Shown here: positions 12,072 to 19,298 of the stretch, one piece after another | Layout of the letters: every line of letters starts with the position of its first letter | How positions within the stretch are numbered: position 1 is the stretch's first letter | From: VGWG01 sp964580075 | GTDB taxonomy: Bacteria; Verrucomicrobiota; Kiritimatiellia; RFP12; JAAYNR01 | DNA length: 19,298 bases | NCBI GenBank assembly: GCA_964580075.1 | Contig: CAZOJL010000057.1 | Span: 1-19,298 of the forward strand | Reading direction: 5' to 3' | Made by a program: the position numbers and the translations under genes | The notes under the pieces: generated by a model | What the model was told of the DNA's origin: nothing | What the model saw: only the letters and a program-made list of their open reading frames with translations | The model's database searches: none

Positions 12072-14753
12072 GTGCGCAATCCAGAGCGGAAACGATCGGG
12101 CTGGCTTGTCCGTGGCGCCTCGGTAATCGCGTTGACGCTGGCCGTGGCGGCGGTGTTGTCCGGACTCTTATGGCATCTGCGCATCGCGCTTGCGACCCGC
12201 TGGGCCCGTCAGGCGCTTGACCGCGAGGGCCTGGCCGATGCCCGTTTCCAACTGGCATTCCTTTCACCCTGGCGAATGGTGCTCGAGGACATCCGACTGG
12301 GAACGCCCGAGCCGGTCTTGTCGGTGGACTGGATGGAAATCCGCTTTTCGTATCCCGATGTGATCCGGGGCCGGCTTGACCGCGTTCGCATCCGCGGCAT
12401 TCGCACGCAGATTGACGTGGACGCCGGTCAGGCGTCATCGCCGCTGGTCACGCGGATCGACGCGTTGATCGCGGAGCGCGAAGCCGCATCGAGCCGGAAT
12501 CGTGTGGTGCGGCGCGACGATCCGTCCGATACATTCGGAGTGGGTGAGTTATCCGTTTACGGCATGCAGGTTCCGGTTGTCGGAGCGGATGGCGGGACGG
12601 TCCTGACCGTGGCGGGCGATTTCGGCTTGGTGGCGGAACCGGGAGGCGCTCCGGAGGGTGACCGTGGGCCCGACCGCTACCGCCTGTGGGCGCGCGTGGG
12701 GGATGGCGCGGGATTGCGGGTGGCCCTCACGGGTTCGGGTGTCCCCGCGAACGGACAGGTGGCGCTGGCGTCTGAAGTGGAATTGCTGGATGCCGCCGCT
12801 TGGGTCCAACGCATGCGGCGGGTGTGGCCGGATCTGCCCGATGCACCCCGCTTCGTTTCGGCGGGCAGGGACCTGACGCTGGAGGGGAGCCTGGCCTGTG
12901 ACGGATGGACGAATCTTACACGTCGACAGGACGGAAAGTGGCAGGGACCGATCGGTTTTCAGGTGGCGGTGCTTCGTCCCTCGGTGCCGCTGGAAACAGG
13001 TCACGCGGGAGCCGGGGTACTGCGCCTCGAGGGCACGGTGTCGGTGGTGGACGGACAGGCCGATGAAGTGCGCGCGAAGATCCGGATTGCGGATGCGTAC
13101 TTTGCACGGCGTGACTTCTCGTTGCGGGGACATGTCGATTCCTCGTGGGTGACGCAACGGCCTTTTGCCGGGGCTAGAGGTGTGTTCAGCGGCGCGCTGA
13201 GCGAGTCCGTGCTGCTGCCGCAACACCAGCTCATGATCCGCGAGGAGAACGTCGCTTTCGAGGGCGATGCGGTGGTGATGGCAAACCCCTCCAACACGAC
13301 GTGGCACGTCGGCTTGCGCGTGCCGGAATTCGGAATGGTTCTGACACAGGAGCACATCCGTGCGCAAGCGGTCGCCGGACTGTTAATCGACGCACGTTAC
13401 GAAACGGAGCGTCTCGCGTTGAACGGGGATGCGTGGGTGCGGGACGCGGAGACGACCTTCGGCCAGGCGGACGGTATCTCCGGGGAGGCCGGACTCGGCA
13501 GGATTGCCCTGCGCGTTGATTGGCCGGGATGCGACGCGCCATCCGCAACGGAGGGGGCTGCGACGGCCTCGGTCGCCATCAGCAATGGCTGGATTCGCGC
13601 CGGTGCGGCCGGGTCGACCGGCACGCTGGAAGGGGTGCAGGGGGAGATACCGTTGACCTGGACGTCGCAGGACGGCCTGATCTTCCCGCCCGGCGAAGGG
13701 TTCACGTGGCAACGGCTGCAGGCGCAGGGGTTGGCTTTCACAAATGAAGGCTTGACCGTTGCATCCGACGATCAGGCGCTCGTCGTCCGCATGGCAGCGG
13801 GGATCACCGACAGTCGTCTCAAGAGCGTGCTGATCGCCCGAATGCCGTTTGCCGATCCTCGTCAGACGGTGGTGGAGATGGCCATACCCGAGGCGTCCCT
13901 GGACGTCGGCGACGCTGTGACGGCCCTGCTGCTGAAACAGAAACCGGACATCACGTTCACAGGAAGCGTGAGTGCCGGAGCCCGCCTGAGCCTTCCGGGA
14001 AACCAGCCCCGGGTGGAGGGGTGGGGCCGGATGTCTGACGGCACGATCCGCGGCAGGACATTCGAGATTCGAGGCGTCTCGGCGGACGTGCCCTTTGAGC
14101 ACGGCGTGGTGTTCCGGACGATCAAACGGCCGTGGGTGTCGTGTGTTTCGGCTCAGGCGGGGAAGGTCAGGCTGGACGCGGGGCGGGTCTATTTCCAGCT
14201 TGCGCCAGAAGCGCTGTTCATCGACCGGATGGAGGTGGGCTGGTGCAAGGGGAGTCTGAATGCGTATTCGGTGCACCTCAACCTGAATGCCCCCCGTGAC
14301 GATTTTGTGATTTATGCGGATCGGATTGACATGGGCGAGGCGCTGATGACGGCCTTCCCGTTCAAAGGTGTGATCGAAGGCGTTCTGTACGGCCGGATTC
14401 CGGTCGGGTTCGACGGTCGGCGAATCAAGGTGTATCCGGGATTTCTATATTCCCTGCCGGGACAAGGCGGCAAGATCGTGTTGGAAGACAGCCGGCAGAT
14501 TCTGGGCGTGCTGGCGAAAGCGGGGATCCAGGGCGACGTGCAGGGGCCGCTCTCGAAGGCCCTGGCGGACATGGCCTTGAGCACATTCAGGATGGATATC
14601 GAACCCCGGGAGGTGGGTGACGGAACGCTGCGTATTCGGTTGACGGGGAAGTCGAATTTCAAGGAGTGGCCCGCGCCGGTGGATCTGAATCTGAATCTGC
14701 ACGGGTCGCTGGAGCAGTTGTTGAACATTGGGCTGGACATGTCCCGTAAATGA
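12072..14753 (+). CDS. ydbH: YdbH-like inner-membrane-anchored intermembrane lipid transport protein
   Basis: The 893-residue protein has an N-terminal signal anchor (about 15-34, ASVIALTLAVAAVLSGLLW) followed by a very long, beta-rich, AsmA-like repeat region, the style of TamB/YhdP/YdbH bridge proteins. The C-terminal 130 residues carry the YdbH domain (Pfam name Dicarboxylate transport): GVIEGVLYGRIPVGF, then ALADMALSTFRMDIEP, GDGTLRIRLTGKS and VDLNLNLHGSLEQLL. E. coli YdbH has 879 residues. In E. coli it spans the periplasm, joins the lipoprotein YnbE and moves phospholipid toward the outer membrane, redundantly with TamB and YhdP. GTG 12072 is chosen because GGAGG (12062-12066) is 5 nt upstream; a GTG at 12066 and one at 11994 are in frame. 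Identity is supported by the ynbE and ydbL homologues that follow in the same order. Confidence 0.85.
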   Translation: MRNPERKRSGWLVRGASVIALTLAVAAVLSGLLWHLRIALATRWARQALDREGLADARFQLAFLSPWRMVLEDIRLGTPEPVLSVDWMEIRFSYPDVIRGRLDRVRIRGIRTQIDVDAGQASSPLVTRIDALIAEREAASSRNRVVRRDDPSDTFGVGELSVYGMQVPVVGADGGTVLTVAGDFGLVAEPGGAPEGDRGPDRYRLWARVGDGAGLRVALTGSGVPANGQVALASEVELLDAAAWVQRMRRVWPDLPDAPRFVSAGRDLTLEGSLACDGWTNLTRRQDGKWQGPIGFQVAVLRPSVPLETGHAGAGVLRLEGTVSVVDGQADEVRAKIRIADAYFARRDFSLRGHVDSSWVTQRPFAGARGVFSGALSESVLLPQHQLMIREENVAFEGDAVVMANPSNTTWHVGLRVPEFGMVLTQEHIRAQAVAGLLIDARYETERLALNGDAWVRDAETTFGQADGISGEAGLGRIALRVDWPGCDAPSATEGAATASVAISNGWIRAGAAGSTGTLEGVQGEIPLTWTSQDGLIFPPGEGFTWQRLQAQGLAFTNEGLTVASDDQALVVRMAAGITDSRLKSVLIARMPFADPRQTVVEMAIPEASLDVGDAVTALLLKQKPDITFTGSVSAGARLSLPGNQPRVEGWGRMSDGTIRGRTFEIRGVSADVPFEHGVVFRTIKRPWVSCVSAQAGKVRLDAGRVYFQLAPEALFIDRMEVGWCKGSLNAYSVHLNLNAPRDDFVIYADRIDMGEALMTAFPFKGVIEGVLYGRIPVGFDGRRIKVYPGFLYSLPGQGGKIVLEDSRQILGVLAKAGIQGDVQGPLSKALADMALSTFRMDIEPREVGDGTLRIRLTGKSNFKEWPAPVDLNLNLHGSLEQLLNIGLDMSRK

Positions 14754-14837
14754 GCGCAAAGTTAAACCCAGACAGTTGAGCCCGAGAACATGCAGGACGT
14801 TTTGACGGAATAAAGGAAGTGTGAAAGGAGGAGACGC

Positions 14838-15011
14838 GTGAAAAGAATGCGCAGGGTTGTGGTTGCCGTGCTGTTTGGCGTCGCATCGGCTTCGGTGGGG
14901 GGTGGATGCCTGTCGATCAAGACAGAGCATGAAATCAAGCCGATCCATATCACGATGGATGTCAATCTCAAGGTCCAGAAGGAACTGGAAGATTTTTTGA
15001 ACTTGGATTAA
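14838..15011 (+). CDS. ynbE: YnbE-like outer-membrane lipoprotein
   Basis: This short gene encodes 57 residues from a GTG with AAAGGAGGAG 5-8 nt upstream (14824-14833). It reads as a lysine/arginine start (MKRMRR), a hydrophobic stretch (VVVAVLFGVASASV) and a lipid-attachment Cys24 in GGGC, then IKTEHEIKPIHITMDVNLKV and QKELEDFL. The mature part mirrors E. coli YnbE (61 residues): a PITI-MNV strand and a KD-ELE end. The lipobox is weak (Gly at -3 rather than Leu/Val). In E. coli YnbE sits in the outer membrane, multimerises and extends the beta-sheet groove of YdbH. It lies 84 nt after ydbH and 32 nt before ydbL, as in enterobacteria. Confidence 0.82.
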   Translation: MKRMRRVVVAVLFGVASASVGGGCLSIKTEHEIKPIHITMDVNLKVQKELEDFLNLD

Positions 15012-15043
15012 CGGGCAGGATGGAGACGGGAGGGATGGGTGCG

Positions 15044-15400
15044 ATGAAATCGATGAAACGTGTGTTGAGTCTGGCGGTGGCGATGGCCATCGGATGCGTG
15101 TGTCTGGCACAAGCCGATGCTGTGGAGGAAGCGAAGACGCGCCGCAAAGAGAGGCGCGACCAAGTGGAACAATTGCTCAAAGCGGGGAAGGCCGAAGAGC
15201 GCGATGACGGGTATCTGGCGGCCAAGGCCGATGCCGGCGAGGAGGCCGGCAAGCTGGTTAAGGCCGAGAACGCGGATCGCCTGGCGGGATATGAGGCGAT
15301 CGCCAAGGCCAACGGCAAGACGGTCGAGGAGATGGGCAAGCAGGCGGCCGCCATCATCAAAGCCCGCGCCGCAACGGATCGCAAAGAGGCCCAAGACTAA
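15044..15400 (+). CDS. ydbL: YdbL-like periplasmic protein (DUF1318)
   Basis: The 118-residue product has a signal peptide (MKSMKRVLSLAVAMAIGCVCLAQA, cleavage after ADA likely). The mature part is charged and helical: AVEEAKTRRKERRDQVEQLL, then DGYLAAKADAGEEAGKLVKA, ENADRLAGYEAIAKANGKTV and MGKQAAAIIKARA. This matches the DUF1318 pattern of E. coli YdbL (N-G-Y-L, L-V, N-x-x-R-x-x-x-Y-x-x-x-A, G-x-x). In E. coli YdbL is a soluble periplasmic partner that affects YdbH-YnbE assembly. The ATG at 15044 has GGGAGG about 10 nt upstream; ATGs at 15020 and 15035 are in frame but fit the signal peptide less well. The gene ends 33 nt from the converging minus-strand gene; a TGTCCGGACA palindrome (15404-15413) is the only structure there. 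Confidence 0.85.
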   Translation: MKSMKRVLSLAVAMAIGCVCLAQADAVEEAKTRRKERRDQVEQLLKAGKAEERDDGYLAAKADAGEEAGKLVKAENADRLAGYEAIAKANGKTVEEMGKQAAAIIKARAATDRKEAQD

Positions 15401-15433
15401 CCCTGTCCGGACACGCGCTGCGGAGGCGGAGCG

Positions 15434-18400
15434 TCACGTGGGGTTGTTGTGCGTCCCGCCCAGAAAATCGTAATCAATGCGGCGTTGCAGGGCGCGAATG
15501 TGGGCGAAGGCCTGTCGGAGCTGGGAACGGTCGGAGTAGCCCAGGCGCCGGATGCCGATCTGGTTGCCGAGTGGGCGGCCGGCATGGAAATCCAGCACCT
15601 GCTGCCGCAGGCGCAGCCGCATGAGGAAGGCGTAGGTGGCCGTGATCTCGTCGCGGCTGGCCGGGGAGAGCTTGCCGGCGTCAGTCAGCGCGTCCAGCCG
15701 GTCGAGCGTGTTGGTCTTGGTGATGCCGTGGCGTAAGGCATAGAGCCGCGCAAAGGCCACGATTGGCAGTGTCGCCGCCTTGAGGTCGACGGTCCCGCGC
15801 GGTTCACCGCGCACATTGCCGATGAGGATTTGGCCGAACAGCATCAGCGGGGCTTTGAAGTGCAGTGCGTCGCTTGCGAAATGCGGGAAAAATGCAGAGG
15901 CCTCGCGCAATTCGGCCAACACATGCCGGCTCAAATCGTCCACCAGGGCCGAATCGCCGCAAACCGACCGAAAATCGAAGAATACGGTGAATACCAGCAG
16001 CTCTTCGGGTTCGGCGCGGGCCACCCAGTAGCTGAAATGGGTCTTCCATGCCTGGATGGCCCGTGTCCACACGGGATTTTGGGCCATGAATCGGCCGCGG
16101 CAGAAGGGGTACCCCGCATCGTTGAGCCAGCCGCACACGCGCCGCCCCAACTCCAGAAAATACGACGCGGGATCGGGGCCTTGCGCGCCGGGTTCGGGTG
16201 GCGCATAGATGATGGCATTGTCCTGATCGGTGACCAGCGTCTGTTCCAGGCGTCCCTGACTGCCCAGCGCCAGAAAGGCGAACCGCGCGGGCGGCGGACC
16301 CAGCTCTTCGATGGCCAGGTGTACAAAGCGCTCGGTCGCCGCGTCGCACACATCTGAGATCAGCCGCACCACATTGCGCGGGTGGGCGCCACTGTCAACC
16401 AGCGCCTTGACCGTCGCCGCGGTTCGCTTGCAACTGTGTACCACATCCCCGACCATCGCGGCCCGCGAGATTTCACCGGTGAGCACCAGCGCGCCGTATT
16501 GCTGGAACGGCACCAGATCCCGGTCGCTGAGCGTCCCCAGCAAGCGCCCGCGTTCATCGGTCACGCCCAGATGCCGCAGATGCTTCTCCTGCATCCGGAG
16601 CAGGGACTCGTAGACCGGCGTCCCGGCGCCGACCGACGCCACCGGCGCGCTCATGACCGTGCGGATGGCGACACGGCCGTCCAGGCCCGCCGCCAGCACA
16701 CGCGTGCAGAGGTCGTGCGCGGTGACAATGCCGATCACGTCCTCCGACGCGTCCCGCACGAGGGACGCGGAGACGCCGCGCTCGGCCAAGAGCGCCGCCA
16801 CGTTGCGCACGGACAGATCGCTGCTGCAGAACACGCCGGGCTTCAACACCCGGCCGACCGGCTCGTGAAGGAAGAGCAATGAGGCCTGCAGTCGCTCGAT
16901 CATCGCCTCGCGCTCCTGCTCGCGGGCCATCAGCGACGTGATGTCCTCCACCAGTCCATTGATGACCGCCGACGTCCCCGCACCGTCACGCAGGAGCGTG
17001 GCGCGCAGCGCGAAGGTCGCGGAGTCCCCAGAGGCCGGCGATGCGGAGAGGCGGCAGTCGGCCATGCCGTCGGTCTGCAGTCGCTCCCGGAAGGCGGCGA
17101 AGGCCACGGCGTCGCGGAATGCGCCCGCCAGACCGGCGCCTGCGCCTTCATCGGCGGAGCCTCCCGCCAGGGCCCGCAGACAGCGCACGGCGATGGCGTT
17201 GGCGGCCAGGATCGTCCCCTGTCGATCGGTCCGTGCCCGGAACAAGCCGACCGGCGCCTCTTCGGCCGACACATCCAGCCCCGCTGCCGCGGCGACGCGT
17301 CCCGTTGCGGATGACAGGGCGCCCGTCAGTGCCGTATCCCGCTCACGCGCCAGCAACACGATTCCTTCGCTTGCGCCGAATGCGATTCGTGTGAGGACAA
17401 ACGCACAGGCGGACCGCTGGCCATCGCGCCGGCGAAGTTCACCCGAAGCCTGGCGCGGGTTCGAATCGGACGATCGAACGCATTCCTCGATGAGCCGCCA
17501 GACCTCGGCATTCGCGCCGGCAGGCGGCAGGACTTCGGTCAGATCGAGCAGTTCGATCTCGGATGCCGTATAACCCAACAGCGCCAACAGATGCGGGTTC
17601 GCATACCGGCAGCGCCCGGCCAACACCAGCAGCGTCCCTTCGGTGGCGACCTCCACGAGGGACCGGTAGCGTTCGGTTGTGGACTGGAGTTCCTCGACCG
17701 CCTCGATCCGGTCGTGGTCGAGCCGGCGGCTGTTGGTCACCACGTAGGCCAGCAGCAAAGCCATCAACGCGGTAATCGCGAGAGACGCTTCAATCAGGCC
17801 GCGCTCAACCCGCAGGATCTCGTGTTTCACGTCCTCCAGATAAATCCCGGTGCCGATGATCCAGCCCCACGGTTCAAAACCCTTGATGTAAGACTCTTTC
17901 GGCTCCCACCGGCGGAGGTCGCCGGGCCACTGCCAGACGTAGTCGACAAGCCCCTCATGACGGCGGCGCACCACATCGGCGAATTCGACAAAGATACGCA
18001 GACCGTCCGGATCACGATAATCGGAGAGATCCTGTCCTTCCAATTCGGGCCGGTACGGGTGCATGACCATCCGCGGGTGCATGTCCTGCAGCCAGAAGTA
18101 GTCCTTGTTCTGGCGGCCGTAACGCAACGCCGCGATCCGCTCGCGCGTTTCGGCCTGGGCCTCGGCGCGTGTCAACCGCCCGGCGACGACCTGACGTTCC
18201 GCCGCATCCATCATGCTCCACGTCGCATGGATGAGTTCTCCGATCATCTCGCGTTTGCGATCGAGCAGCGCCCGTTCGAAAGCGGGGATGAATACAACCC
18301 ACAGCGTCACGGCAAACAGCACCACGGCCAGCATGGCCGGCAGAAAAACATGCAGGCTGAAGGATCGGGGCGAACGGCGCGCATAGGCATACGCGGCGGC

Positions 18401-19153
18401 AGAACGAGCGAGCGTCGTCGCGGCCTGCAGGTGCAGCGCGTCGCGGAAGGGTTGCCAGATGGCGTTCGGCACATCCACGCCCAAGCCGTCGGCACGGCCG
18501 CCTTCGAGTGTGTGAAAATCGGTTCCGGCGGACACGAGCAGACCCCGTTCGGCGGCCAGAGAAACCAACGCCGCGCAGGCCTCGGCTGGAGATGGCGCAT
18601 ACAATGCCTCGATCCCGTCGAGCCCGTTCGCTTGCAGCTCGATCAGAAGGGGTCGCAGCTCGGCTGGATCGGCACGCAGCAGCAGGGGATGGGCCAGAAA
18701 AACCCGTCCACCGGCCCGGTGCGCCATGGCGATGGCGTCTGCCGCCGCGAACGGGGCGGTGATTCCACCCGGCGCCACAGGCGGTGAATCGGCGGCTGTT
18801 GATCCGACTCGCCGCAGCGCTCCCGCGACGCTTTGTGTAGCGGTGTCGCGCAGTTGGCGCAACGCGCCCAGTGCCGCCAGGAAGGCGGGGTGGGTTGCAT
18901 CAAATCCGTAAATCAGCAGGTGGATCTCTTCGCCGTGCCATACGGCCGGAATCTCGACACCGCTGACCGACCCGATGCCCCGCTGTTGCAGCGCCGCTTC
19001 AAAACGGGAGAGGCCGTCGATGGTTTCGTGATCGGTCAGCGTCGCGAAGACCACGCCAGCGTCGGCCAGACGCCGTGCGACCTCCTCAGGCTGTAGCGCG
19101 CCGTCACTGCACGACGAATGACAGTGAAGATTGACCCGTGTGGTTGCGTTCAT
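15434..19153 (-). CDS. PHP hydrolase - sCache sensor - PAS - CBS - DUF294 nucleotidyltransferase fusion
   Basis: The 1239-residue membrane protein has these parts in order. PHP domain (5-245), TrpH/YciV-like, with metal ligands intact: His10, His12, Asp17, Asp41-His42, Glu67, His155, Asp212 and His214. TM1 is about 268-290. sCache_2 ligand-sensing domain (about 300-445) shows DYFWLQDMHPRMVMHPYRPE and SYIKGFEPWGWIIGTGIY. TM2 is about 453-473, then a short coil. PAS-like domains lie at 494-605 (clear) and 630-740 (weaker). A CBS pair spans about 770-885. The DUF294 nucleotidyltransferase has LALGSQGRLEQTLVTDQDNA (961-980, catalytic Asp976 and Asp978), and DUF294_C follows to about 1195. The sCache would face the periplasm, with PHP and nucleotidyltransferase in the cytoplasm. 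ATG 19153 lies 6 nt after the upstream stop, so translation is probably coupled. Substrate and ligand are unknown. Confidence 0.88.
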   Translation of the reverse strand: MNATTRVNLHCHSSCSDGALQPEEVARRLADAGVVFATLTDHETIDGLSRFEAALQQRGIGSVSGVEIPAVWHGEEIHLLIYGFDATHPAFLAALGALRQLRDTATQSVAGALRRVGSTAADSPPVAPGGITAPFAAADAIAMAHRAGGRVFLAHPLLLRADPAELRPLLIELQANGLDGIEALYAPSPAEACAALVSLAAERGLLVSAGTDFHTLEGGRADGLGVDVPNAIWQPFRDALHLQAATTLARSAAAYAYARRSPRSFSLHVFLPAMLAVVLFAVTLWVVFIPAFERALLDRKREMIGELIHATWSMMDAAERQVVAGRLTRAEAQAETRERIAALRYGRQNKDYFWLQDMHPRMVMHPYRPELEGQDLSDYRDPDGLRIFVEFADVVRRRHEGLVDYVWQWPGDLRRWEPKESYIKGFEPWGWIIGTGIYLEDVKHEILRVERGLIEASLAITALMALLLAYVVTNSRRLDHDRIEAVEELQSTTERYRSLVEVATEGTLLVLAGRCRYANPHLLALLGYTASEIELLDLTEVLPPAGANAEVWRLIEECVRSSDSNPRQASGELRRRDGQRSACAFVLTRIAFGASEGIVLLARERDTALTGALSSATGRVAAAAGLDVSAEEAPVGLFRARTDRQGTILAANAIAVRCLRALAGGSADEGAGAGLAGAFRDAVAFAAFRERLQTDGMADCRLSASPASGDSATFALRATLLRDGAGTSAVINGLVEDITSLMAREQEREAMIERLQASLLFLHEPVGRVLKPGVFCSSDLSVRNVAALLAERGVSASLVRDASEDVIGIVTAHDLCTRVLAAGLDGRVAIRTVMSAPVASVGAGTPVYESLLRMQEKHLRHLGVTDERGRLLGTLSDRDLVPFQQYGALVLTGEISRAAMVGDVVHSCKRTAATVKALVDSGAHPRNVVRLISDVCDAATERFVHLAIEELGPPPARFAFLALGSQGRLEQTLVTDQDNAIIYAPPEPGAQGPDPASYFLELGRRVCGWLNDAGYPFCRGRFMAQNPVWTRAIQAWKTHFSYWVARAEPEELLVFTVFFDFRSVCGDSALVDDLSRHVLAELREASAFFPHFASDALHFKAPLMLFGQILIGNVRGEPRGTVDLKAATLPIVAFARLYALRHGITKTNTLDRLDALTDAGKLSPASRDEITATYAFLMRLRLRQQVLDFHAGRPLGNQIGIRRLGYSDRSQLRQAFAHIRALQRRIDYDFLGGTHNNPT

Positions 19154-19159
19154 GAGAGT

Positions 19160-19298
19160 TCACGGCGTGTTGCCGCTGATTTCGGTATCCTCGATTTCCA
19201 GGTCGCCGCCCGGGACGACGTAAAAGCCGCCGCCTTGGGTCATGCCGCCCGTTTTGGAAACCGCCCGGTTGCCCTCGATCGTCGAGCGCGTCACCGTC
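19160..19298 (-). CDS. 3' end of a beta-helix / Pmp-like repeat protein (partial)
   Basis: Only the last 45 codons lie in the window; the gene begins beyond the right edge. It reads VTRSTIEGNRAVSKTGGMTQ, then GGGFYVVPGGDLEIEDTEIS and GNTP before the stop. The pattern of S-T-I-x-x-N, G-G-G-F/I-Y and I-x-x-T-x-I-S-G-N is that of right-handed parallel beta-helix proteins like chlamydial Pmp, typical of secreted or cell-surface proteins. The protein stops in mid-repeat without an autotransporter barrel or sorting signal in view. Six nt separate the stop from the ATG of the sensor gene on the same strand, which implies one transcript. Confidence 0.7.
   Translation of the reverse strand, partial: TVTRSTIEGNRAVSKTGGMTQGGGFYVVPGGDLEIEDTEISGNTP

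Noticed and set aside
12072..14753. Dicarboxylate transporter, as the Pfam domain name suggests
   Set aside because: The protein has one signal anchor and a long beta-rich periplasmic body. Gene order with ynbE and ydbL supports the lipid bridge role.
17591..18787. Plus-strand 398-residue frame inside the sensor fusion gene
   Set aside because: It is antisense to the sCache and PHP domains, whose motifs are unmistakable on the minus strand.
1..19298. tRNA, rRNA or known riboswitch genes
   Set aside because: I looked for conserved tRNA arms and rRNA landmarks in the gaps and saw none. A covariance-model search would be needed to exclude small RNAs.

Overview
The window is GC-rich bacterial chromosome with clear Shine-Dalgarno sites. 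It carries ten complete plus-strand genes in short runs, a complete minus-strand ATPase gene near the left end, and a minus-strand pair at the right end. The ydbH-ynbE-ydbL set implies a double-membrane (diderm) cell. The secreted SUMF1-like and YdjY-like proteins, the Pmp-like beta-helix end, and the long repeat-filled intergenic stretch fit the PVC superphylum (Kiritimatiellota/Lentisphaerota/Verrucomicrobiota type). That placement is inference; no marker gene fixes it.

Left part (1-3022): one AAA/DUF4143 ATPase gene (475-1704, minus) with a near-consensus sigma-70 promoter embedded in an evenly spaced ACTCA/TGAGT operator-like array. It sits in about 1.8 kb of non-coding DNA packed with repeats. 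Two repeat families (R1, R2) occur on both sides of the gene. Two short tandem arrays (14-bp and 6-bp units) are each followed by an inverted copy of themselves and could fold into long hairpins.

Middle (3023-11981): an AraC-type regulator; a TrmL-like tRNA methyltransferase with an unclear start; a tight thiol peroxidase / TrpR-like regulator / PLP aminotransferase run; two exported proteins (a SUMF1 fold lacking the catalytic cysteine motif, and a YdjY-like protein); then a sugar-phosphate isomerase/epimerase-like TIM barrel followed at once by a PfkB-family sugar kinase, probably one catabolic unit.

Right part (12072-15400): homologues of E. coli YdbH, YnbE and YdbL in the same order, including a 57-residue YnbE-like lipoprotein gene that is easy to miss. 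In E. coli this set forms a bridge that moves phospholipid between inner and outer membrane.

Far right (15434-19298, minus): a 1239-residue fusion: PHP hydrolase, TM, sCache sensor, TM, two PAS-like domains, a CBS pair and a GlnD-like DUF294 nucleotidyltransferase. Predicted topology puts the hydrolase and the nucleotidyltransferase on the same cytoplasmic side of a membrane sensor, which suggests a ligand-gated add/remove modification enzyme. This is the most novel object in the window. Upstream of it lies the 3' end of a beta-helix surface protein gene.
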